This document shows positions 31,692-40,674 of a DNA stretch of 64,000 nt, piece after piece. The position numbers were made by a program, and so were the translations under genes. Each line of letters starts with the position of its first letter. Positions within the stretch are counted from its first letter, which is position 1. Origin of the DNA: Beijerinckia indica subsp. indica ATCC 9039 (GTDB taxonomy: Bacteria > Pseudomonadota > Alphaproteobacteria > Rhizobiales > Beijerinckiaceae); NCBI RefSeq assembly GCF_000019845.1, contig NC_010581.1, forward strand, positions 3,789,501 to 3,853,500, in the 5' to 3' direction. Below the pieces are notes generated by a model. The model was not told the DNA's origin. It saw only the letters and a program-made list of their open reading frames with translations, and did no database searches.

Positions 31692-34019
31692 TCACCCCAA
31701 AGTCTTGAGGCCAGACAGCACGGCCTCCGAAGTGATCGGCAAATGCCGTAACCGGACGCCCACGGCGGCGAAAATGGCATTGCCGATGGCGGGCGCGATC
31801 ACGGTCGTCGCCGGCTCGCCAAGGCCAACCGGCATTTCCGTACTCTCGACGAAGCTGATGTCGAGTTCCGGCGTCTCATCGATCCGCAAAGGCGTGTAAG
31901 TGTCGAGATTGGTGTCGCGGACCTGGCCCTTTTCAAAAAGCGTCCCCTCGTGCAAGGCCATGCTAAGGCCCCAGAGCGTCGCGCCCTCCGTCTGGGCGCG
32001 TGCGCCATCCGGATCGACGATCGTGCCCGCATCGGTCACGATCGTCAGCTTTTCCACCCGCACCTGGCCGGTCTTGCGATCGACATGGACACGCGCCGCG
32101 CAGGCCATCCAGGTCGGCATTTCACGTTCCTGGCCGAAACTCGTCGCAAGGCCCAAAGCGGTATCGGCCGGCAGCGCCTGCCCCCAGCCGGCGCGCTGCG
32201 CCGCGCGGCGGATCACCTCCGCCTGTCGCGAGGCGCCCCCCACGGACACAGGAGCCGAGCCCGCATTGTCGTTCTGTCCCTTGCCATTGAGCAAATTCAG
32301 CCGGAACGCCAACGGGTCCATCTTCACATGGAGAGCGGCCTCGTCCATGAAACTTTCGAGCGCCCAATTGATCCAGCCCGGACCGACCGAGCGCAGCCAG
32401 CCAGGCCGGAAGGTCGCATTGGCGAGATCATTGGAGAGAGCACGCACGAGTTGCGGGCCGACATCATACCAATGATCCGCCCCCGCTATGGCGAAAGGAT
32501 CGAAGGGTTTGCCCTCCTGTCCCTTGGGCATGAAAGCGGGCGCCATGACCTCGGTCGGCCAGCCGGCCGCCGCATGATGCTCCATGCCGGTCACTTTGTT
32601 CGCCGCGTCGAATGCCATACGCACAGTCTGGACAGAAGGCGAGCGCACTGAGTCGAACAAAGCATCGTCTTGGCGAGTCAGCACCACTTTGACCGGGCGA
32701 CCCAGCGCCTTGGCCGCCAAGGCCGCCGGCACGGCATAATCACCATTAAGTCTGCGGCCGAAACCACCGCCGAGCATATAGGAACGCAGAACAATGCTCT
32801 CCTGCGGCCGTTGCAGGGCCTTGGCCAGCACTGGCAGGATCAGGCTCTGCCATTGATTGCCCGTATGGATTTCGAAAATGCCGTCCTTTTCGAAAGCCAA
32901 AGCGTTCAACGGTTCAAGCTGGAAATGCAGGACGGTTGCGGTCGTGTAGGTCTGTTCCAGGGTCGAAGCCGCCGCCTCGAAAGCGGGCTTGGCGACGTCC
33001 ACGCCCTTGGCGCCGCCAAGTTCAAGGAGAACGCCATTATCTCGCCTGGCGATCTGTTCGACTGCGTGATCTTGAATCTCCTTTTCGGAGATATGGGCCG
33101 TGGGACCGGCGCTCCACGTAACCTTGACGAGATCAGCGGCGCGCATCGCGGCAAAAGTCGATTCCGCGATCACCAGGACCCAGCCGGGCACGGTCTCTGA
33201 GGGGTCGTCGATGACGAGGCTCTGCAAATAGCCCTTGACCTTGCGCGCGGCACTGTCATCGACCGAAACGACCTTGGAGCCATAGCGGGTCGGCGGAATT
33301 TTGGGCCGGGCGTGCACCATGCCTGGCACTTTCGCATCGATGCCATAGACGGCCTCGCCATTGGTCTTGGCCGGAATATCGAGCGCCGTGACCGGTTTGC
33401 CGATCAGCCGGCGTTCGGACACGGGCTTGAGCGTCAGTTTGTCGAGATCCTCAGGCGAGAATTGGCGGAAGTGAGGACCCTGCGCAATAATATCGCCATA
33501 GGCGATCGATTGGGTGCCGGCATAGACCTTGCCGTCCCGCGCAACGCAGGCGCTCGGCGCGACCTTCAAAAGCGCGGCGCCCGCCTCGATCAGCGCGAGA
33601 CGCCCGGCGGCACCGGCGCGGCTGAAGATCGGCCAAGTTTGGGAGACCGACCAGCTCCCGCCGGTAACCATCAAGCCCCATTTCGGATCCGTATCGACAT
33701 GGGTGATCCGGACAGTCTTCCAATCGGCTTCGAGTTCATCGGCGAGGATGCGGGCGAGCGCGGTCCCCACATGCTGGCCCATTTCCGCGCGGATGATATT
33801 GACCGTAACCGTGCCGGTACTGTCGATGGAATACCAGAGCGAAGGCTCGAACAGGGTGCCGACAGCGTTGGGTGGCACCCCATCAGCGGTGGCGGGGTCT
33901 ATGGCCGCGCCGGCTCCGCGCGTAAAGCCGAAAGCAAGGCTCGCGCCCGCCATAGTAACGAGGAAGCTGCGCCGCGACTGGATCATCGCGGCATTTTGCA
34001 TAGAGCCCAGTCTAGCCAT
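31692..34019 (-). CDS. molybdopterin-binding large subunit of an aldehyde/isoquinoline-type dehydrogenase
   Basis: A 775-residue xanthine oxidase-family large subunit of the IorB/AldH type. A twin-arginine signal (SRRSFLVTMAGASLAFGF) indicates folded export to the periplasm. Two Mo-binding halves are visible: GGGFGRR with LVLTRQDD in the middle, and the conserved catalytic glutamate region GLGEPATTVIAPAIGNA near the C-terminus. In acetic acid bacteria such subunits, with a [2Fe-2S] subunit and a three-haem cytochrome, oxidise aldehydes and feed ubiquinone. The ATG at 34019 overlaps the stop of the FeS gene by eight bases and has GGGGAG upstream. It is third in its operon. Confidence 0.9.
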   Translation of the reverse strand: MARLGSMQNAAMIQSRRSFLVTMAGASLAFGFTRGAGAAIDPATADGVPPNAVGTLFEPSLWYSIDSTGTVTVNIIRAEMGQHVGTALARILADELEADWKTVRITHVDTDPKWGLMVTGGSWSVSQTWPIFSRAGAAGRLALIEAGAALLKVAPSACVARDGKVYAGTQSIAYGDIIAQGPHFRQFSPEDLDKLTLKPVSERRLIGKPVTALDIPAKTNGEAVYGIDAKVPGMVHARPKIPPTRYGSKVVSVDDSAARKVKGYLQSLVIDDPSETVPGWVLVIAESTFAAMRAADLVKVTWSAGPTAHISEKEIQDHAVEQIARRDNGVLLELGGAKGVDVAKPAFEAAASTLEQTYTTATVLHFQLEPLNALAFEKDGIFEIHTGNQWQSLILPVLAKALQRPQESIVLRSYMLGGGFGRRLNGDYAVPAALAAKALGRPVKVVLTRQDDALFDSVRSPSVQTVRMAFDAANKVTGMEHHAAAGWPTEVMAPAFMPKGQEGKPFDPFAIAGADHWYDVGPQLVRALSNDLANATFRPGWLRSVGPGWINWALESFMDEAALHVKMDPLAFRLNLLNGKGQNDNAGSAPVSVGGASRQAEVIRRAAQRAGWGQALPADTALGLATSFGQEREMPTWMACAARVHVDRKTGQVRVEKLTIVTDAGTIVDPDGARAQTEGATLWGLSMALHEGTLFEKGQVRDTNLDTYTPLRIDETPELDISFVESTEMPVGLGEPATTVIAPAIGNAIFAAVGVRLRHLPITSEAVLSGLKTLG

Positions 34020-34485
34020 TGGTGACTTCTCCCCGCAGCGCGGCGGCCGCCTGCTTGATGGCCGCGCGAATGCGCACATAGGTCATGCAACGACAGAGAT
34101 TGCCGGTCATCACGGCATCGATATCCTCGTCCGTGGGCGAGGGAAAATCCTTGATCAAGGCAACGGCCTGCATGATCTGGCCAGATTGACAATAGCCGCA
34201 TTGCGGCACTTGCAGGTCGGTCCAGGCCTTTTGCACCACATGCGCATCGGTCGCGGCGATCCCCTCGATGGTGGTGATCGCCGCACCCTCGACCGCACTG
34301 ATGGGCGTGATGCAGGAGCGCGTCGGGCGCCCCCCAACATGCACGGTGCAGACGCCGCACATGCCAATGCCACAGCCGAATTTGGTGCCGGTCAGGCCGA
34401 TCGTTTCGCGGATAACCCAGAGGAGCGGCGTGTCCTCCTCGACATCCACCGTGACGGCACGGTCATTGATCGTGAAACTGGTCAT
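34012..34485 (-). CDS. [2Fe-2S] small subunit of the molybdenum dehydrogenase
   Basis: A 157-residue protein with two iron-sulphur centres: a plant-ferredoxin-type N-terminal domain (KFGCGIGMCGVCTVH, then a fourth Cys in RPTRSC) and an all-helical C-terminal domain (QCGYCQSGQIM and TGNLCRCMTY). It passes electrons from the molybdenum centre to the cytochrome subunit. It has no signal of its own, as expected if it is carried out with the twin-arginine-bearing large subunit. The ATG at 34485 begins MTSFTIND; a start 13 codons upstream is less likely. Confidence 0.95.
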   Translation of the reverse strand: MTSFTINDRAVTVDVEEDTPLLWVIRETIGLTGTKFGCGIGMCGVCTVHVGGRPTRSCITPISAVEGAAITTIEGIAATDAHVVQKAWTDLQVPQCGYCQSGQIMQAVALIKDFPSPTDEDIDAVMTGNLCRCMTYVRIRAAIKQAAAALRGEVTNG

Positions 34486-34542
34486 GAGCGTTTTCCATTG
34501 GATGTCGCATCGAAAGCGAGACAAGGAGCTTCCATCACGCGT

Positions 34543-35841
34543 TCATTCCTGTGTCTTGCCTTGCGCGCGGATCGACGCGACCTTCTGTTCCAACTCCGGC
34601 CAGGGTGCGTGGCTGGTTCTGGTCGCGCGGAGATAAGCGGCGATATGCGCAACATCGGCATCGCTGAACCCGGACGCAAAGGCCGGCATCACGAGGTCGG
34701 AGGCGCCTTCCTTCACGTCAACGCCAAAGAGGATGATGCGGATCAGATTGGTCGGATCATCGAGATTGACAGCGCTATTCAAGGCGAGATCGGGACGCAG
34801 CGGATTGATCTCGCCCCCATTGTAATGGCAGGAGGCGCAAGCGGCCGTGTAGAGCTTGGCGGCGGAATCGTCGCTCAGGCCGACGCCCTGCTTGCTGGCC
34901 GCAAGCGCCCGGCTGACAGCGGCCGTTTCCTCCGAGGCGCGTGCGGCAGCCTGATCGATATCCGCGAAATAAGTGGCGATAGCGCGGACATCGGCATCGG
35001 AGACAAGTTTCAACCCATCATGGACGACAGGCGACATGGGCCCCGAGGCGGTGCCATGATAGCGGCTGAGGCCAGTGCGCAGATAGGTATAAAGCTCGTC
35101 GCGGCTCCAGGGCACGGGAGAAGGATTGCTCTTGTCGAGCGGCGGCGCCACCCAATTGTCGATGAAGGCGCCGGCATAAGTGGCGGAAGGCTTTTCGGCG
35201 CCGAGCAGATTGCGTGGCGTGTGACAGGCGCCGCAATGGCTGATGCCTTCGGCGAGATAGGCGCCTCTATTCCATTCTTCGCTCTTGTCGGGCCGGGGTT
35301 CGAATCGGCCAGGGCGGAAGAACAGCAATTTCCAGCCAGCCTGGAACAGCCGGATATTCATGGGGAAGGGAATGGTGTTTTCCGGCGCGGTCGCCTCGAC
35401 CGGTTCGCGGGTCATGAAATAGGCATAGAGCGCCTTGACGTCTTGCTCGCTCAGCTTGGTCAGATGATCGAAGGGAAAAGCGGGCAGAATATGCGAGCCG
35501 TCGCGCGCAACGCCTTCCCAGACAGCGCGGCGGAAGGCTTCCTCGGACCAATCGCCAATGCCGGTCTTGGGATCAGGCGTGATATTGGTGGCATAGATGG
35601 TGCCGAAATCGGTGAACATCGGTCGCCCGCCGGAAAAGGGCTTACCCCCCTTCGGCGTATGACAAGCGGAGCAATAACCAGCACCTGCCAAAACTTCACC
35701 GCGCGCCACGAGAGCCGGATCGAAGGAAGAGGGGGCGGGCGGCGTGATCGGAGCGATGGCTGGCCGCCAGGCGAAAGCGATAAATCCGCCAAAGCCGAGA
35801 ACAGCGGCGGCGATGGCCCCGATGAGAAGACGCTTGAACAA
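34543..35841 (-). CDS. three-haem cytochrome c subunit of the dehydrogenase complex
   Basis: A 432-residue membrane-anchored cytochrome with an N-terminal hydrophobic helix (about 5-24) and three haem sites: CSACH (57-61), CGACHTPRN and CASCHYNGG. The layout is that of the cytochrome subunits of the membrane-bound alcohol, aldehyde and gluconate dehydrogenases of acetic acid bacteria, which transfer electrons to ubiquinone. The start is a TTG with AAGGGG eight bases upstream. It is the first gene of the three-gene operon (cytochrome, FeS, Mo), with 57 bases to the next. Confidence 0.92.
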   Translation of the reverse strand: MFKRLLIGAIAAAVLGFGGFIAFAWRPAIAPITPPAPSSFDPALVARGEVLAGAGYCSACHTPKGGKPFSGGRPMFTDFGTIYATNITPDPKTGIGDWSEEAFRRAVWEGVARDGSHILPAFPFDHLTKLSEQDVKALYAYFMTREPVEATAPENTIPFPMNIRLFQAGWKLLFFRPGRFEPRPDKSEEWNRGAYLAEGISHCGACHTPRNLLGAEKPSATYAGAFIDNWVAPPLDKSNPSPVPWSRDELYTYLRTGLSRYHGTASGPMSPVVHDGLKLVSDADVRAIATYFADIDQAAARASEETAAVSRALAASKQGVGLSDDSAAKLYTAACASCHYNGGEINPLRPDLALNSAVNLDDPTNLIRIILFGVDVKEGASDLVMPAFASGFSDADVAHIAAYLRATRTSHAPWPELEQKVASIRAQGKTQE

Positions 35842-36552
35842 GAAGCTACCCCTTAACCGCGAGATCTGTCGAGACTGGGAGCGACTAATCTCTTGACACG
35901 CATGCGCATTGGAAAAGCGGTCGCCTTCCCAAAACCCTTTTAGTGCGTTTCCCCGGTAGTTTGGGCACCTTTTTCCGAAAATTGCTCAAGCCAAAGGCCC
36001 GTATCAATATAATTCAGAACATAGGATCACTGTTTAGAAGCAGAACTGATCTTTTCATCTTATAGCGGCAACGGATAAACGTGGAAACGTCTCTCGTCCC
36101 GCCTGCATCCAACATCATGTCCATTAAGTGATGTATGATATTCTCCAGGGGAGAGAAACTGGTCTTTCTGGAGCGGGGCTTAGCCCAATCATCCCGACCT
36201 CGGGTGAGGTCCACATGGGCATGGGACGGAAGCGAATTTGATGCCATGGGGTGCCCATGATCTCGCTCGCGCTGGATGAGCGAGCAAAACACGAGAGCAT
36301 CGCTCTTTAAATCAGAATCGGATGCGAATTCATCCCAAAAGTCATGTCTGTTCTTTGATTTGATGCTCTCTCCGCGACGCGCCCCGACGAGGCACCCAGC
36401 AAGAGCCGTGGCGTGATTTTGACACATCACGCCACGGCCTTTATTCTAATAAATAAGTAAGATTAATATCTTGTGTGCAGACTAAGATTGTGTTCAGCAA
36501 TTTTTCGGGATTTTTGCAGGCTCGCTCACCTGATCGCGGCGGAGAGCGCCTT
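35842..36552. other. long intergenic region, repeat debris, no supported gene
   Basis: About 710 bases. A 138-codon leftward frame (36014-36430) has no recognisable protein pattern. Bases 36321-36344 (ATGCGAATTCATCCCAAAAG) resemble one arm of the GCATCAAATTGATCCCAAAAG hairpin at 48763, suggesting decayed interspersed-repeat sequence. The stretch 36440-36500 is AT rich. It separates the dehydrogenase operon from the phage-derived island. Confidence 0.45.
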
Positions 36553-36582
36553 AAGACCCTCTCGCCAAAGCGAGAGGGTCTT
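36553..36582 (-). terminator. terminator-like hairpin after the tail-fibre gene
   Basis: AAGACCCTCTCG (36553-36564) pairs perfectly with CGAGAGGGTCTT (36571-36582) across a six-base loop. It lies 38 bases beyond the stop of the leftward tail-fibre gene. The T tract after the stem is weak on that strand. Confidence 0.7.
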
Positions 36583-36619
36583 CGTCCTCATTGGCGACAT
36601 TATGCCGCTTGAAATTCCC

Positions 36620-38557
36620 TTACGGCCAAGAGGCAAGGAACTGATAGGGCCGCACATACCATTTGCTGAGCTTGACCGTGCCACCGACCGGGGCTCCGGG
36701 GACGCTGGCGAGATAAACTTGCAGACTGGTCAACTCGATCGAGGATTGGAAGGCCGGCACCGTGAAGATCGGCGACAATATGTCATAGGTGCCGTCAGGG
36801 AAGGCGTCATTGGCGTCATAAAGGCTGGAACAGGCCCACGAGGTCTGAATCACCGTCACCCCATCGACTTTCCACCTGAAGTAGAACGCAGCCGGGAACA
36901 GGTTGACGCCGTTGATAATCTGGAGCCGGACACCAGCCCGGTAGCGATTACCAGCCACGATGCTCGCCCCTGCCCCATCATAGTTTGAGGCGCGTGCGGA
37001 GGAGATCAGCGTCCCGCCTGTCCCGACGACGACCCAGATTTTGCCCGCGTCGGCACTGCCATTTCCGAGTGTTCCCGGCGAAGTCCTGGTCGGATAGGTA
37101 ATGACCATCCGCTTCAGTTTCGTCGCGTTGTCATCCGCCTCCATCGAGAAAGCCGGAAGCGCCTGGGTGTCCGTCGTTCCCCAACTTGCGTCGGCGGACG
37201 CGTTGAAGCCGGAGCATATGACGCTCCCTGTCGCGAAATTGGTCAAACCACCCGATGTACCGGCGAGAAGCTGTCGCGCCGAATTGGTTGCACCTTCGTG
37301 CTGCAGCAGATTGGTCGGATCGGCCGCCGCATCAAGGGTCAGCGGGAGAAGCACTGGGGCCGGCAACATGTTGAGCGACGACAGTTTCGAGAACATATCG
37401 TTCGCGACGCGGATCGCGCCCTTGGAATTCGGATGCACGCCGTCATAGGTATAGGGTGGGTTCGCCTGACCAGGATTTGCCGGGTCCTGCATGAGTGCGT
37501 CAAGGTTATACGCTTTTAACTTTGGAAACGAGGCGCTTTTCTGTTCACGCCACTGATTGAATTGGAGCCGCTCGGACCGGACGAAGGTCAGATCGGTGCC
37601 GGTCGGAAAGCTGGTCCGCGGCCAGATGGACTCGTTCAGGATGCGAGGGACGGGACTGAGGCCGAGCAGATAATTATCGACCGCCGTGGCATCGGATTGC
37701 ATCTGTGTCAATGTGTTGCCAAGGTCGTTCGAGCCGCCTTCAGCGAAGAAGATATCCGGCGACCAGCCACCCGATCCGAGCGTGCCCCACCGCGTATTGG
37801 CCGGCGTGACACCCGTTGCGCTGTAGTTGGAGAGGACCTGAGCAAGCGTATTGCCACCGATGGCCCAGACGCGCGAGTTCTCATAGTTCCAGCCCATGAG
37901 AGACATGAGCGGGGTCATATAGCCGCGCATGTAATAGGCATCGGCATAAACACCGGAAACATTGGAAATCGTGACCGCCTTAAATGAGAACCCATTGGCA
38001 CTGAGGCTCGTGCCGCCATTCGCGACAAGGACGGTCCGCGCGAGGCTGAATGCCGGGTCCTGAGACGTATTATTCGAGACAGTCATCTCTGTGGTCGAGA
38101 GATGGGGTGTATTCGTGGCCCCCGCGAGCATCTCGGTCAGGCTGATTGTCATGACGCCATTGGCAGAGAATGTCCCGGTCACATTGTCGCCGCTGACCGT
38201 CAGAGCCGTCCCATCCGTCGAGAGGGCGGCAATCGTCGAGCCAGCTGTTTGACCTGTGATTGTGCCGCTGAATGTGCCACCCGCTTGCACCGTGAGCGGG
38301 GAGAGTGAAAGCGGGACAAGCGTCGCAAAGGACGGGACAGTGATGGACGAGCTTGTGGACTCACCTGTGTAATAAATTTCCGACCCGCTGGCCGGTGTTA
38401 CCGAGAATGTAAAGGACCATGTGCCATCCGCCGCAACGGTCGCCGTGCCTGCCTCGGTACTGCCATTGTAAACTGTGACAGTGGAGGCGGGCACCATGCC
38501 AACGCCCGTATATGTAATGTAATCAGTTGTCGAAGGAGCAGGAAGATAATCAGTCAT
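36620..38557 (-). CDS. phage tail-fibre-like protein with SGNH/GDSL esterase domain
   Basis: A 645-residue protein, glycine/serine/threonine rich. Residues 1-75 and 77-165 look like bacterial Ig-like beta domains (TYTGVGMVPASTVTVYNGST). Residues about 172-385 form an SGNH hydrolase: Ser184 (VANGGTSLSANGF), Gly235 with AIGGNT, Asn277 in AEGGSNDLG, and Asp372/His375 in YDGVHPNSKG. The remaining 260 residues look like a beta sandwich or fibre tip. Such fibres deacetylate surface polysaccharide during phage adsorption. No signal peptide is seen. A terminator lies on each side of it. It could also be a stray adhesin, but the neighbours point to phage. Confidence 0.8.
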   Translation of the reverse strand: MTDYLPAPSTTDYITYTGVGMVPASTVTVYNGSTEAGTATVAADGTWSFTFSVTPASGSEIYYTGESTSSSITVPSFATLVPLSLSPLTVQAGGTFSGTITGQTAGSTIAALSTDGTALTVSGDNVTGTFSANGVMTISLTEMLAGATNTPHLSTTEMTVSNNTSQDPAFSLARTVLVANGGTSLSANGFSFKAVTISNVSGVYADAYYMRGYMTPLMSLMGWNYENSRVWAIGGNTLAQVLSNYSATGVTPANTRWGTLGSGGWSPDIFFAEGGSNDLGNTLTQMQSDATAVDNYLLGLSPVPRILNESIWPRTSFPTGTDLTFVRSERLQFNQWREQKSASFPKLKAYNLDALMQDPANPGQANPPYTYDGVHPNSKGAIRVANDMFSKLSSLNMLPAPVLLPLTLDAAADPTNLLQHEGATNSARQLLAGTSGGLTNFATGSVICSGFNASADASWGTTDTQALPAFSMEADDNATKLKRMVITYPTRTSPGTLGNGSADAGKIWVVVGTGGTLISSARASNYDGAGASIVAGNRYRAGVRLQIINGVNLFPAAFYFRWKVDGVTVIQTSWACSSLYDANDAFPDGTYDILSPIFTVPAFQSSIELTSLQVYLASVPGAPVGGTVKLSKWYVRPYQFLASWP

Positions 38558-38577
38558 ATTAAGCCTTTCAAAAAAAT

Positions 38578-38603
38578 AAAAGCGGGGAATGTTCCCCGCT
38601 TTT
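38578..38603 (-). terminator. symmetrical terminator between holin and tail-fibre genes
   Basis: AAAAGCGGGGAA (38578-38589) and TTCCCCGCTTTT (38592-38603) pair perfectly around a two-base loop, with A and T runs making it a terminator in either direction. It separates the lysis genes from the tail-fibre gene, which must therefore have its own promoter in the 20 bases beyond or depend on read-through. Confidence 0.8.
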
Positions 38604-38699
38604 CGTTACGCCATGGCTTGAAGACATGATCCTCAAGCGTCACGCTGCCCCTCCCACCGATCAGTTCACTCATGAGGAGAAGCGATGATTGCGATGATG

Positions 38700-39116
38700 T
38701 CACCGCCGCGAGAGCCAGGCGGCGGCGGCACTGATCAACGGCTGTGCTGGTGTCAACACAACGAACGATTGCAGGATGATCCAGGCATAACCATCCCAGG
38801 GCGGCGGCAATTTCGCGATGTTCCACCCAAAGTGGCCGATGGAATCGCCGACGATCGCACCGAAATAGATCAATACAATCGTGCCCGCGCCGATCGTGAT
38901 CCGGCGCATGCCGGGCGAGGCCTGTTGTGCAAGCTTGATCTTGTTTGTTTCGATCTGCGCATTCAGAAAAGCTTTGCCAAGCTCGGTATCTGCCTGGACA
39001 GCATTCTGAAACCCCTCGACTTGGCTTTTGAGCGCCTGGATCTTGATATCGGAAATCGCCTGCGTGATCGGGCCGATAAGCCCTTTCAGAAATCCGATAA
39101 TGAGGGAAGCAAGCAT
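38700..39116 (-). CDS. phage holin-like protein (3-TM type)
   Basis: A 138-residue protein. The N-terminal part is an amphipathic region, MLASLIIGFLKGLIGPITQ, then a helical region 25-65 and two hydrophobic helices (about 72-92, ITIGAGTIVLIYFGAIVGDSI, and 107-135). The sequence PGMRRITIGAG ahead of the first full helix is typical of the 3TM holin family of alphaproteobacterial prophages, as I remember it. Holins open the inner membrane for the endolysin. Its ATG overlaps the stop of the upstream membrane-protein gene (TAATG). Confidence 0.8.
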   Translation of the reverse strand: MLASLIIGFLKGLIGPITQAISDIKIQALKSQVEGFQNAVQADTELGKAFLNAQIETNKIKLAQQASPGMRRITIGAGTIVLIYFGAIVGDSIGHFGWNIAKLPPPWDGYAWIILQSFVVLTPAQPLISAAAAWLSRR

Positions 39117-39520
39117 TAGCTCATCCCCTCTTTTTCGCCTGGCAGACCTTTGGCGATCACGAGCATGCCGAGGACTCGCGTGCCGATCATTGCGATGTAA
39201 AAGAGATTATTGATGCTGGCGGCTGTATGCGGTGAGAACCAGACGGAGAGATCCATCTGTTCGATAAAGGGATGGATTTGCGGAACGAAGTCCACAATTC
39301 CGCCGATGAAATCGGGCAAGGACCCGACCAAAACCGCGACATAGCCAATAATGATCGTCTTGATGCCGATCAGGCGTAGGCGAATCTTGGTGATAATCGT
39401 CAGGCCCGGCTTTTCGAGCGCATCAAGGACGCCGATCGACGCCTGATAGGCCTTGATCTTGGGTCCCATATAGACGACGCCCGCGATGCCGAGCGCCATC
39501 AGCAACAGAAAATTAAACAC
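39116..39520 (-). CDS. phage-type small membrane protein
   Basis: A 134-residue protein with an N-terminal helix (FNFLLLMALGIAGVVYMG), a central hydrophobic stretch (TIIIGYVAVLVGSLPDFIGGIV) and a C-terminal helix (NNLFYIAMIGTRVLGMLVIAKG). I place the start at a GTG (39520) with AAAGGAG seven bases before it, overlapping the endolysin's last codons. The function is unknown; between endolysin and holin genes a second holin, pinholin or spanin-like part is plausible, although no lipobox is seen. Confidence 0.7.
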   Translation of the reverse strand: MFNFLLLMALGIAGVVYMGPKIKAYQASIGVLDALEKPGLTIITKIRLRLIGIKTIIIGYVAVLVGSLPDFIGGIVDFVPQIHPFIEQMDLSVWFSPHTAASINNLFYIAMIGTRVLGMLVIAKGLPGEKEGMS

Positions 39521-40286
39521 CCACACTCTCCTTTTTGTCGGTCGGAATGACTGTCGCCGCCGGCATCGAAAGCGTGATGGCCGCGCCTTCGAGCGCTTGC
39601 GCACGGCTAGCCTGGATCTTGTGGCGGATGATCAGGATGGCGATCGCGGCGCCCGTCAGTGCGATCAGCAGCAAGGTCAACCAGAGATGGCCGCCGCCAG
39701 CGATCTGATGCGTCGCTTCGACGCCTCCGGCACCGGCGGGCACAGTTTTAGCCAGGGCCTTGGCTGTCGCTGCTTTCGATCGCGCGCTGCGTGCCTCGAC
39801 GCTCAGGACCGTCTTTGCAACGGTGCCAGCCGCCATGGTCATGGCCGTCGCCTCGATCCCCGCGATGCGATTGCGCCAACCCTTCCCAAAAATGGGAAAG
39901 GTTTTCAGACCCTCAACAAAGGAGAGCCTCCGCGCACAAATGCCCTTGATCGTCTGGACACGATCAGAGCTCGCGGCCGCCGCTTTCCAGTTCAAGGCCC
40001 GCTGGATGCCGGAATTGACGCCGGCATCAAAGGTCACAAGATTGACGCCTGGCGCCATCGCGTCGCAGAGCATCTTGTTCCAATAATCTTCGCGATAGAT
40101 CGCATCGCGCTCCGCCGCGGTCATTTTGAAAACCGATTGATGGGGCAGATTGTGACGATCACGCGAGGCGTTATAGGTGGCTTGTGTGATGCCATCCTGT
40201 GTCGCCCCACCAGGATCACGCGGATCGTTGCTTTTGCCGCCTTCCCATCGCAACGTGACCGGCAGACACAGTTTAAATTGACCCAT
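39513..40286 (-). CDS. endolysin, GH108 N-acetylmuramidase with C-terminal membrane helix
   Basis: A 257-residue peptidoglycan hydrolase. The catalytic motif is WEGGKSNDPRDPGGATQDGIT with Glu15, as in glycoside hydrolase 108 (phage N4-type lysozymes), followed by the short C-terminal domain that in this family begins FDAGVNSGIQRALNWK. After about residue 190 there is a hydrophobic helix (LWLTLLLIALTGAAIAILII, about 207-226) and a basic tail, not present in ordinary GH108 enzymes. The start at 40286 has GGAG six bases upstream; a longer frame reaches 40415. It is followed by the membrane protein and holin, forming a lysis cassette. Confidence 0.9.
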   Translation of the reverse strand: MGQFKLCLPVTLRWEGGKSNDPRDPGGATQDGITQATYNASRDRHNLPHQSVFKMTAAERDAIYREDYWNKMLCDAMAPGVNLVTFDAGVNSGIQRALNWKAAAASSDRVQTIKGICARRLSFVEGLKTFPIFGKGWRNRIAGIEATAMTMAAGTVAKTVLSVEARSARSKAATAKALAKTVPAGAGGVEATHQIAGGGHLWLTLLLIALTGAAIAILIIRHKIQASRAQALEGAAITLSMPAATVIPTDKKESVGV

Positions 40287-40347
40287 TGTCATCTCCATGA
40301 AAAAGGGCGCCCGAAGGCGCCCTGTGATTGCGATAGAGTGGAGAGGA

Positions 40348-40590
40348 TCAGGCAGAGCCGGGCGGCAGATCCGTCGCCGGAGCCGCCCAAGCGAGTGTCG
40401 GAGCAGCAGAATCATGTGCGGTCACGACCACCGTCAGATTGGCGCTATTGGCATTGATCGCGTCACAAACCAGCTGAAGATCCGCCCCCATGCCAGCGCT
40501 CGAGGCACGTTTCCTGACGAGCGTCTGGACATTGGCGATGGCACTCGCCTGGCTGCCGGGCGCTGTCTGAATCTCCGTGAGATTTGCCAT
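40348..40590 (-). CDS. small phage-associated protein, unknown
   Basis: An 80-residue protein, MANLTEIQTAPGSQASAIANV onward, rich in Ala, Thr and Asn with no membrane helix. GGGAA lies six bases before the ATG. It shares direction with the endolysin gene 60 bases downstream. It could be a small virion or tail protein; I do not recognise a family. Confidence 0.55.
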   Translation of the reverse strand: MANLTEIQTAPGSQASAIANVQTLVRKRASSAGMGADLQLVCDAINANSANLTVVVTAHDSAAPTLAWAAPATDLPPGSA

Positions 40591-40674
40591 GATTTTCCCG
40601 TGTCTTGAGAAGCCCTCGCCGGCCTTTCAGCAAGCAAGGGATGAGCACACAAAGCGTGCGCATTTCAGAAAACC

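Noticed and set aside
36014..36430. 138-codon leftward frame as a gene
   Set aside because: It includes repeat-like sequence (ATCCCAAAAG) and no conserved pattern.
38554..38826. 90-codon frame upstream of the tail-fibre gene
   Set aside because: It covers a strong symmetrical terminator and overlaps the holin gene in another frame.
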